DNA of 15,863 nucleotides from Suilimivivens sp963638365 (GTDB lineage Bacteria > Bacillota > Clostridia > Lachnospirales > Lachnospiraceae): contig CAVHRK010000086.1 of NCBI GenBank assembly GCA_963638365.1, forward strand, positions 1 through 15,863, in the 5' to 3' direction. The stretch's first letter is position 1. Each line of letters opens with the position of its first letter. Under the pieces are notes generated by a model, which saw nothing but the letters and a program-made list of their open reading frames with translations, was not told the origin of the DNA and made no database searches. This document shows positions 6,525 to 12,850 of the stretch, in pieces. Both the position numbers and the translations under genes were made by a program.

Positions 6525-7340
6525 ATGGCAGGTAAGGGTAATCAGGATAAAATTAAACCGGTATTGAATGGGGCAGCCGAGACGATGCTGCAGAGCTTTT
6601 ATGCAAGGGCGATGTACAGCAAGAATCCCAAGCATAAGTTTAAGGATGAAAAGGCAGAGGAAATTGTGGCAAAGCTGGATTATGACTTTTCCAAGGCATC
6701 CAAGGACAATACCATGAGTGCCGGAGTTATAGCACGTACGGTAGTATTTGATGAACTGGTGTCTGATTTTATTAAGAAAAATCCGGATTGTACGGTAGTA
6801 AATATTGCCTGTGGTCTGGATACGAGATTTTATCGTATGGATAATGGAAAGATTACCTGGTACAATCTGGACTTGCCGGAAACCATTGCGGTGCGGGATT
6901 CGGTATATAATGAAAAAGGCAGAGTATCCACAATTGGATGTTCGTGCTTTGATCCGGCGTGGGCAGAACAGGTAACTGTAAGAGGAAAAATGCTTTTTAT
7001 CATTGAGGGGCTTTCGATGTATCTTACGAAAGAGCAGGTGCAGCAGATGCTTTCGATTATTTATGATAATTTTGATAATGCCTGTGTCATGCTGGAATGT
7101 CTGTGCCCGAAATTTGTGAACAAAGAGAAGGTTGAGAAATCCATCCAGTCAACCGGTGCTGTGTTTACCTGGGGAGCGAACAGCTTCGAAGAAATGGCCG
7201 ATCTGGCAAAGGGATTCCACAAGGTGAAGAATGACAATATTGTCCGAGGAATGGCCGTAGTGAATCCGGTTTATAAACTGGTAACCTGGATGCCTTTCGT
7301 GAAGAAAATAGCCCAGAAAATTATTATCTTTAGTAAGTAA
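6525..7340 (+). CDS. LCMT/PPM1-type class I SAM-dependent methyltransferase
   Basis: The 271-residue protein has the marks of the leucine-carboxyl-methyltransferase-like group of small-molecule O-methyltransferases (TcmP/PPM1 type). These are an early Arg in SAGVIARTVVFDE (residues 65-77), the SAM loop VVNIACGLDTRFYRMD (91-106), the acidic strand end WYNLDLPE (112-119) that binds the ribose, and LFIIEGLSMYLTKEQV (157-172). No membrane anchor is obvious, although the C-terminus (255-271) is hydrophobic and basic. AAGGAG at 6507-6512 sits 12 bases from ATG 6525. It lies about 110 bases after the FtsW-like gene and may be read from the PadR promoter. Substrate is unknown; a carboxyl or hydroxyl group on a small metabolite is the family expectation. 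Confidence 0.85.
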   Translation: MAGKGNQDKIKPVLNGAAETMLQSFYARAMYSKNPKHKFKDEKAEEIVAKLDYDFSKASKDNTMSAGVIARTVVFDELVSDFIKKNPDCTVVNIACGLDTRFYRMDNGKITWYNLDLPETIAVRDSVYNEKGRVSTIGCSCFDPAWAEQVTVRGKMLFIIEGLSMYLTKEQVQQMLSIIYDNFDNACVMLECLCPKFVNKEKVEKSIQSTGAVFTWGANSFEEMADLAKGFHKVKNDNIVRGMAVVNPVYKLVTWMPFVKKIAQKIIIFSK

Positions 7341-7356
7341 TAAATAGCGAAGATCC

Positions 7357-7384
7357 TAAAGTTTTCCACCCATTATGCCGATTT
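7357..7384 (+). promoter_or_regulatory. Sigma-28 (SigD/FliA) flagellar promoter
   Basis: CTAAAGTTTT at 7356-7365 followed by GCCGATTT at 7377-7384 matches the Firmicute sigma-D pattern TAAA-N15-GCCGATAT, with a 16-base spacer. The extended CTAAAGTTT start is as in flagellin promoters. It lies about 80 bases before the unknown 375-residue gene and points into it. Confidence 0.75.
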
Positions 7385-7403
7385 AACTATTAGAAATGCG
7401 GTA

Positions 7404-7435
7404 GTATCATATCGGGGAACTGATACGCACAGTTC
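7404..7435 (+). promoter_or_regulatory. Two mutually exclusive small hairpins in the leader
   Basis: gtatca (7404-7409) can pair with tgatac (7421-7426), and gaactg (7417-7422) can pair with cagttc (7430-7435). The two overlap at 7421-7422, so only one can form. Both lie between the sigma-28 promoter and the ribosome binding site. Stems of six pairs are weak, and chance is possible. Confidence 0.3.
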
Positions 7436-7465
7436 TTGTTTGACTCACGGAGGAGGAAAACAGAC

Positions 7466-8593
7466 ATGAAAGGAATCAATGTCGGGATACAGAGCCAGCA
7501 GAAGTCCTATATGGTTTCTAATCAGACTGGTTCGCATACTTATATAGGTCAGAAACAGATTACGCAGCAGAATAGCAATGTGCTGTTTTCAAAGAAGAAT
7601 AGTAATATGAGGGATATCCGGAGGAGCCTTTCGACTTCCTGGGAGGAATCGTCGGGCGCCCCTTCGCAGATATCGAGTTCGAATTCAATGTTCAGCAGTA
7701 CGCAGAGTTATGGGGAATCCTTAAGAACGCAGCGGCAGCAGGCGAAGAATACTTCCTTAAGCCTGAAAAAGCTGAAATATCAGTTTAAGAATTTATCCAC
7801 GAAAATCCTGCGCAGCAAAACTTCCCTTGCAGCGAAGCAGGTGGCAGGTCAGGCGCGTCGTGAGGTTCTGCGGCTGAAGAGTAAGAAGCAGAGTGGCGAT
7901 TACGACAGTGAAGAAATTCAGGCAGCCATTGATCATGCAAAGGCGATGGAGCGTGTTGCCAAGAAAAAGGCAAGGCATCTGGAAGAAGAGGAGATGGCGA
8001 AATGCACGGGTGGCCCGTGTGCCGGCAGTAAGATTGATGCAGAAGAGAAGCTTTCCGGGGAAGATATGAAATCCGCCGAGGAGAATCAGAAGGAACTGGA
8101 CAATGCAGAGGAAAGCATGGACCAGATGGAGAATGAGTATGCGATGACCGATCCGGATCTGGCGATGCTCCAGATATATGCAAACTGTGGCACGGCATTG
8201 GACAGCCTGAATGAGGTTCTTTCGAGCCTTGATGAGTTTTCAGATGAGATTCTGGATCAGTTTTCAGAGAGCATGAAGGATCTGTTCAGTGAAATGGGAA
8301 TGGATGAATTATCCGATTCCCTGATGTCGGTCCGGAGGGATATGGATCCGGCAGATCTTAAGATGATGAAGATCAAGCACCGTAACAAAGAGATGAAGGA
8401 TATTGTCAAGGCAGATGCAGAGTATCTGAAAGCGGTATTTGACCGTCTGGAAAAGATGAAATCCAGTGGTGTGATACCGATGAATAACGGAAGCCTGTCC
8501 TTTGGATCTTCAGATACAATGTCTGCTGCGGAGGTCGCAGGTGTGAGTGCACCGGCAGCAGCTCCGATGCCGGTCATCGATGTTACCTGTTAA
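7466..8593 (+). CDS. Unknown coiled-coil protein of the predicted sigma-28 regulon, 375 aa
   Basis: No named family is recognised, but the pattern recurs in Lachnospiraceae hypothetical proteins. ATG 7466 is chosen over 7436 because GGAGGAGG at 7449-7456 precedes it. Residues 1-95 are low-complexity and Ser/Gln/Asn-rich. Residues 97-175 are a very basic conserved-looking helical block (KKLKYQFKNLSTKILRSKTS, later EIQAAIDHAKAMERVAKKKA and HLEEEE). A CTGGPC insert occurs at 180-185. Residues 188-225 are acidic coiled coil. Residues 245-335 are further amphipathic helices. The tail 338-375 is Ser/Ala/Pro-rich and ends IDVTC. No signal peptide or membrane helix is visible, so it is cytoplasmic or exported by a non-Sec route. 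The sigma-28 promoter just upstream suggests a link to motility. A terminator follows, so it is a single-gene unit. Confidence 0.85.
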   Translation: MKGINVGIQSQQKSYMVSNQTGSHTYIGQKQITQQNSNVLFSKKNSNMRDIRRSLSTSWEESSGAPSQISSSNSMFSSTQSYGESLRTQRQQAKNTSLSLKKLKYQFKNLSTKILRSKTSLAAKQVAGQARREVLRLKSKKQSGDYDSEEIQAAIDHAKAMERVAKKKARHLEEEEMAKCTGGPCAGSKIDAEEKLSGEDMKSAEENQKELDNAEESMDQMENEYAMTDPDLAMLQIYANCGTALDSLNEVLSSLDEFSDEILDQFSESMKDLFSEMGMDELSDSLMSVRRDMDPADLKMMKIKHRNKEMKDIVKADAEYLKAVFDRLEKMKSSGVIPMNNGSLSFGSSDTMSAAEVAGVSAPAAAPMPVIDVTC

Positions 8594-8690
8594 CGAAACG
8601 CGGGTTCCATGCATTTGTCGAAGACAGATCGGGAGTGCACAACACAGGCATGTGAATGATCGGTAGATATTAGGAATATAGGATAGATAG

Positions 8691-8725
8691 AACATGGTGG
8701 TGATGAATTTTGCTGCCATGTTTTT
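8691..8725 (+). terminator. Intrinsic terminator after the sigma-28-driven gene
   Basis: Arms 8691-8700 and 8713-8722 form ten pairs (aacatgg/ccatgtt plus two G-U and one G-C), with a 12-base loop and a T5 run at 8721-8725. Confidence 0.8.
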
Positions 8726-8730
8726 GTGTA

Positions 8731-8856
8731 GAGCACTTAGCGAGACCAAGCTGGAAGCGCAGGTAGAGGTTAGTGCGAACCAGTCCGGAACACTTAACGA
8801 GAGCAAGCCAAAGGAGCAGCACGAGTTTAGTGAGAGGGACAAGTAGAGAACACTTA
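8731..8856. repeat. Tandem 57-60 bp intergenic repeat, two and a bit copies
   Basis: Copy 1 (8731-8787) and copy 2 (8788-8847) align along their length. Both begin GAgCACTTAgCGAG-type, share CAAGC and GCAG blocks, and carry TTAGTG about 38-39 bases in. A third start, GAACACTTA, occurs at 8848-8856. Within each copy CACTTA and TTAGTG are near-complementary, so each could fold weakly. No open frame spans it. It sits between a terminator and the next promoter, and looks like a dispersed intergenic repeat family. Confidence 0.7.
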
Positions 8857-8885
8857 CAACAATTATAGCAATTTTGCACAAGTTA

Positions 8886-8894
8886 TGGTATACT
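8886..8894 (+). promoter_or_regulatory. Extended -10 promoter for the enoate reductase/AcnX operon
   Basis: TGGTATACT (8886-8894) is an extended -10 with a one-mismatch TATACT; the -35 region (about 8866-8871, tagcaa) is poor. The resulting leader is about 57 bases. A weak -35 suggests that an activator may be needed. Confidence 0.5.
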
Positions 8895-8957
8895 TATTGC
8901 CAAGGAATATGAAAATTACACAAAAGGTTTATGAAAGTTTTGATTAGGAGGATCATT

Positions 8958-11012
8958 ATGGAGCAAAGACTGGAACCGCTGTTTACCCCATGGAAGATTG
9001 GCAACTGCGAGATCAAAAACCGTATTGTGCTGACCTCTATGGGTGGAACGAACCTATTAGGCTGGATGGAAGTGAACCACTTTGACAAGGATGGAGCGAA
9101 GTTCATCATGGAAGTGGCGAAGAACAACTGCGGACTGGTTCTTCCGGGCTGCCAGCCGGTATACAATCCCATGTATGGGAAGTGGCTTTATAAGAATGAA
9201 AAGATGTATCAGGATCTGGCGAAGTGGATGCCGGAATTTCACAAGACCGGCGCGAAGCTTTTCGTACAGCTGACGGCAGGGTTTGGACGATCCTTTACGA
9301 TCAGCAGTATGATGGAAACGCTGTACACGAATAAGGCTCTTCGTGTTCTGGCAAAGCCTTTTATGGATCTTGATAAGATTACGGCAGCACCAAGCCCGTC
9401 ACCGAACCGCTGGTCTGACAAGGTGCCGTCAAGAGAGATGACGGTGGAAGAAATAGAGGAGTTTATCACGGCGTTTGGCAAGACCGCGAAGCTTTTAAAG
9501 GATGCAGGTGTGGATGGCGTAGAAATCCATGCAGTACATGAGGGCTATCTGCTCGATCAGTTTACGTTAAAATATGTGAATAAGCGTACCGATGAATACG
9601 GTGGATCTTTTGAGAACCGTTACCGGTTCGCTGTGGAAATTGTGAAAGAAATCAAGAAGGTCTGTGGAAAAGACTTCCCGGTATCGTTACGCTATAGTGT
9701 GGAATCGAAGACCAAGGGCTTCCGCGAGGGAGCATTGCCGGGTGAAGAGTATGTGGAAGCCGGACGTGATATGGCAGAGTCGGAAAAAGCGGCTAAATAT
9801 CTGCAGGATGCCGGATACGATATGCTCAACTGCGACAACGGAACCTACGATGCATGGTATTGGGCGCATCCACCGATTTATATGCCGGAAAACTGTAACC
9901 TTGAGGATGTGGAGCATATCCGTAAGTTTGTGGATATTCCGGTGGTGTGTGCAGGACGTATGGATCCCCGCGTGGCAGCCGATGCGATCCGGGATGGCAA
10001 AATTGATGGTGCCGGATTCGCGCGTCCGTTCCTTGCGGATCAGGAATGGGTAACGAAGCTGATGAACGGACAGGAGGATAATATCCGTCCCTGTATTCTT
10101 TGTCATAACGGATGCTTTAACATGTGTCATTACAAGGGTGTTCCCAACGATCAGGCACTTTCGGATTCCCTGCATCTGGCAAGATGTGCAGTGAATGCAG
10201 AAACGATGCAGTGGGAGAAGCATAAGCTTGTAAAGACCACAAGCCCGAAGAAGGTACATATTATTGGTGGTGGTATCGGGGGCATGGAAGCAGCCAGAGT
10301 ATTAAAGCTGCGCGGACATGAGCCGGTAATCCATGAAAAAGCAGGAGAGCTTGGCGGAACCTTTATCGCAGCAAGCGCAGAAAGCTATAAGGGAAAATTA
10401 CGTGACCTCCTGACCTGGTACAAAAAGCAGATGAAGGATCTGGACATCGAGATTCATTATCATGAAGAGATCAGGAGCCTTGAGCCGTTTGCCGGAAGTC
10501 CGGTGATCGTTGCAACCGGTTCGGTCGCACGTGTCCTTAAGAAGGTTCCGGGACATGAGAAGATGGTGGAAGCCTGTGAGTTCCTGACCGGAACACCGGT
10601 GGGTGAAACGGTAGCCGTTGTCGGTGGTGGACTTACCGGATGTGAAATCGCTTATGAACTGGCTTTGCAGGGCAAAAAGCCGGTGATCGTGGAAATGAAG
10701 GATGACTTAATTGCACAGACCGGTGTGTGTCTGGCGAACAGCTCCTATTTAAGAGAATGGTTTGCATGGCAGAAGGTGCCGGTTTATCTGGAAACCACCT
10801 TACAGTCCGTAGAAGATGGCAGGATCATTTGTAAGGATAAAAATGGCGGGGAAATCACCATTCCATGTGACAGCGTCATCAGCTCGGCCGGTTATATTTC
10901 CAATCCGCTTGCCGAAGAGAGCAGGAATGTACATCTGGTTGGTGACTGTAAACAGGTCGGTAACTTAAGAAGTGTCGTATGGCGTGCGTATGAAGTTGCC
11001 ATGAAAATTTAA
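8958..11012 (+). CDS. 2-enoate reductase-like NADH:flavin oxidoreductase (FMN, Fe-S, FAD)
   Basis: The 684-residue protein starts at ATG 8958 (AGGAGG 8946-8951). Residues 8-370 form an Old Yellow Enzyme barrel: LFTPWKIGNCEIKNRIV (8-24), EIHAVHEGYLLDQF (189-202, with H191, H194, Y197), TDEYGGSFENRYRF (211-224) and VVCAGRMDP (329-337). A cluster motif follows with C379, C382, C386 and C410 (plus C390). The FAD fold GGGIGGMEAA is at 437-446, the NAD fold VVGGGLTGCEIA at 554-565, and the closing HLVGDC at 659-664. This is the layout of 2,4-dienoyl-CoA reductase and clostridial 2-enoate reductase. The passage NCDNGTYDAWYWAHPP (291-306) and CHNGCFNM favour the enoate reductase branch (cinnamate/2-enoate reduction with NADH). 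First gene of a three-gene operon with AcnX subunits. The substrate is unproven. Confidence 0.88.
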   Translation: MEQRLEPLFTPWKIGNCEIKNRIVLTSMGGTNLLGWMEVNHFDKDGAKFIMEVAKNNCGLVLPGCQPVYNPMYGKWLYKNEKMYQDLAKWMPEFHKTGAKLFVQLTAGFGRSFTISSMMETLYTNKALRVLAKPFMDLDKITAAPSPSPNRWSDKVPSREMTVEEIEEFITAFGKTAKLLKDAGVDGVEIHAVHEGYLLDQFTLKYVNKRTDEYGGSFENRYRFAVEIVKEIKKVCGKDFPVSLRYSVESKTKGFREGALPGEEYVEAGRDMAESEKAAKYLQDAGYDMLNCDNGTYDAWYWAHPPIYMPENCNLEDVEHIRKFVDIPVVCAGRMDPRVAADAIRDGKIDGAGFARPFLADQEWVTKLMNGQEDNIRPCILCHNGCFNMCHYKGVPNDQALSDSLHLARCAVNAETMQWEKHKLVKTTSPKKVHIIGGGIGGMEAARVLKLRGHEPVIHEKAGELGGTFIAASAESYKGKLRDLLTWYKKQMKDLDIEIHYHEEIRSLEPFAGSPVIVATGSVARVLKKVPGHEKMVEACEFLTGTPVGETVAVVGGGLTGCEIAYELALQGKKPVIVEMKDDLIAQTGVCLANSSYLREWFAWQKVPVYLETTLQSVEDGRIICKDKNGGEITIPCDSVISSAGYISNPLAEESRNVHLVGDCKQVGNLRSVVWRAYEVAMKI

Positions 11013-11029
11013 GGAGCGGGGTGATCATT

Positions 11030-12310
11030 TTGAATTTGACGAAAGAACAACAGGAAATTTTAGATGGAAAACAGGGAGACATCCTTGCCAGAATTATGAA
11101 GACACTGGTGAGGTACGGGGAATTGTTTGGAGCAGATTCCATGGTGCCGGTGACGAGTCAGTATAACCACCTGGTAACCTCTTTTGGATTAAAGGCACTG
11201 GCTCCGGTTTATGAACTGATGGACCGCCTGATTGAATCCGGAAATGTATCGAAGCAGAAGTTTTCGGCAGATCCAAGACCGCTTGATCCCAATGTGCCGA
11301 GCTCCTTTTTACAGAATATTGTGTTCAAAAATTTCATGTATTCCAAGCAGGAGGACTATGAGAAGCAGCTTACCAGGCTTGGAATCATGGAAAAGGACGC
11401 CTATACCTGTACCTGCTATATGAAGGAAGTGGGGAATACACCGGCGATGGGAGAGGTGCTGTCCTGGTCGGAATCTTCGGCAGTGGTATATGCCAATTCC
11501 GTACTGGGTGCCAGATGTAACCGTAACTCCGGAATTATTGATCTGATGGGTTCGGTTGCGGGCTTTGTGCCGAACTTCGGACTTCTTACCGATGAAGGAA
11601 GAAAAGCAACCTGGATTGTAAAGATCGAAACGACGAGAAAGCCGGAGGCACAGCTTCTCGGCTCTGCAATCGGAATGAAGGTCATGGCAGAGGTTCCTTA
11701 TCTTGTAGGACTGGATCAGTGGCTTCCGGGAGGATTGGATGAAGATGCCAAAACCTATCTGAAGGACTTTGGTGCAGCGACGGCTTCTAACGGAGCTGTA
11801 GGACTTTATCATGTGGAAAACATCACACCGGAGGTGGTTCAGTATGGTAAGGATCTGATCGTAGAGAATGCGAAGATTTATGTTGTGGATGATGCGGAGC
11901 TTAACCGGGTATACCGCAGTTACCCGGTCATCTGGAAAAAGAAGGATGCGACACCGAAGCTCTGTTTTATGGGATGCCCGCATATGAGTCTGAATCAGTT
12001 GATTGACTGGACAAAGAAGATTGAGGAAAGTCTTAAGAAGTACGGAAAAACAAAGGTCGGCATTCCGACCGTATTTACGGCAGCTCCGGCGGTGCTTAAG
12101 AAGTTTGAAGAAACCCCTTATGCAGCAACATTGAAGCAGGCGGGAGTCATTACCTCCTATATTTGTCCATTGATGTATATGAACAATCCGCTCAGTGAAA
12201 AGATGCCGGTCATTACTTCCAGTAACAAGCTTAGAACCTACACTAGTGCAAGGTACTACACCGATGCGGAAATTCTGGAGCAGATTACGAAAGGAGGGAT
12301 GAGCCGATGA
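11030..12310 (+). CDS. Aconitase X (AcnX, DUF521) large catalytic subunit
   Basis: The family start pattern LTKEQQEIL points to the TTG at 11030 (426 aa), with GGGGTGAT just upstream; a GTG at 11021 (429 aa) is the alternative, close behind AAGGAG. AcnX marks: MNLTKEQQEILDGKQGD; CTCY (127-130, usually CTPY); SWSESSAVVYANSVLGARCNR (145-165); GFVPNFGL (178-185); FMGCPHMS (313-320); and C379. C127 or C129, C316 and C379 are the likely Fe-S ligands by analogy with archaeal phosphomevalonate dehydratase. AcnX enzymes dehydrate hydroxy acids (mevalonate 5-phosphate; cis-3-hydroxy-L-proline). Departures from family signatures (CTPY to CTCY, ARTNR to ARCNR, no DTC at the last Cys) suggest a different substrate. 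It overlaps the small-subunit gene by ATGA and follows the enoate reductase by 17 bases. Confidence 0.87.
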   Translation: MNLTKEQQEILDGKQGDILARIMKTLVRYGELFGADSMVPVTSQYNHLVTSFGLKALAPVYELMDRLIESGNVSKQKFSADPRPLDPNVPSSFLQNIVFKNFMYSKQEDYEKQLTRLGIMEKDAYTCTCYMKEVGNTPAMGEVLSWSESSAVVYANSVLGARCNRNSGIIDLMGSVAGFVPNFGLLTDEGRKATWIVKIETTRKPEAQLLGSAIGMKVMAEVPYLVGLDQWLPGGLDEDAKTYLKDFGAATASNGAVGLYHVENITPEVVQYGKDLIVENAKIYVVDDAELNRVYRSYPVIWKKKDATPKLCFMGCPHMSLNQLIDWTKKIEESLKKYGKTKVGIPTVFTAAPAVLKKFEETPYAATLKQAGVITSYICPLMYMNNPLSEKMPVITSSNKLRTYTSARYYTDAEILEQITKGGMSR

Positions 12311-12750
12311 AAGAATTTAGAGGAAGAGTCGTAGCGAACGGAACGACAACAGCAAAGGCACTCGTATCGCATGGAGGCTTAAATACTCTGGCATCCTTCC
12401 AGAAGGCATTGCAGTTCGGAGATAAGAAGGCAACCTGTGGAGATCAGAACAATCCGGATCTTTACGGAAAGCAGATGGCAGGCAAGGCCTTATGTCTTCC
12501 GACAACCATCGGATCGACGACGGGAGGACTGGTTCTTTACTGCGCATGCTCCATGAACCGTCAGCCTGCATGTATGCTGTTTTCAGAGCCGATTGATTCA
12601 CTGGCAGGAGCAGGAGCGATTCTGTCAGATGTGTGGCTTGACAATGTCAGCATGCCGGTTGTAGACAGCCTTGGCGAAGAGTTTCTTTCCTATGTAAAGG
12701 ATGACATGACCATTACCGTAAAGGATGATGGCACAGTGGTCGTGGAGTAA
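12307..12750 (+). CDS. Aconitase X small (swivel, DUF126) subunit
   Basis: The 147-residue protein overlaps the large-subunit stop (ATGA), with GGAGG 14 bases upstream, so translation is coupled. It shows the DUF126 swivel-domain pattern: GRVVANGTTTAKALVS (6-21), DQNNPDLYGKQMAGKALCLP (46-65), the loop TTIGSTTGGLVL (66-77) where the family has PSGRGSSS with a catalytic Ser (S70 here), and ACMLFSEPIDSLAGAGAI (88-105). Four Cys (C44, C63, C79, C81) and the sequence around the loop depart from common forms. Two-gene AcnX enzymes, with separate large and small chains, are known in archaea and bacteria, while others are fused. The chain is complete, with no sign of decay. The active site should form between this and the large subunit. 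Confidence 0.87.
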   Translation: MKEFRGRVVANGTTTAKALVSHGGLNTLASFQKALQFGDKKATCGDQNNPDLYGKQMAGKALCLPTTIGSTTGGLVLYCACSMNRQPACMLFSEPIDSLAGAGAILSDVWLDNVSMPVVDSLGEEFLSYVKDDMTITVKDDGTVVVE

Positions 12751-12767
12751 GGAAGAAGCTGGAAGAG

Positions 12768-12795
12768 GCCTGAAAACCAGGTAAAGCCTGAAAAC
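12768..12795 (+). repeat. Short direct repeat between the AcnX operon and the chemoreceptor
   Basis: The ten bases gcctgaaaac occur at 12768-12777 and again at 12786-12795, an 18-base period. No terminator or convincing promoter is seen in this 100-base gap, so the chemoreceptor may be read from the AcnX operon. Confidence 0.35.
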
Positions 12796-12850
12796 TATGA
12801 AATAAGAAAATCGAAATGATCAGAATACAAATATGAGGAGAGGTAAGCGT

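Noticed and set aside
8731..8856. CRISPR array
   Set aside because: Copies are imperfect, adjoining without unique spacers, and fewer than three; no cas genes.
9687..10259. Long open frame (190 codons) on the minus strand
   Set aside because: It lies inside the well-supported enoate reductase gene, has no ribosome binding site, and its Cys/His/Ile-rich composition is that of an antisense shadow.
8958..11012. 2,4-dienoyl-CoA reductase as the specific call
   Set aside because: The domain layout fits, but the middle passage and the Fe-S spacing look more like clostridial 2-enoate reductase, and no fatty-acid oxidation genes are near.
11030..12750. cis-3-hydroxy-L-proline dehydratase or phosphomevalonate dehydratase as the specific call
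   Set aside because: Key signature residues differ, and no proline-metabolism or mevalonate-pathway gene is in the window.
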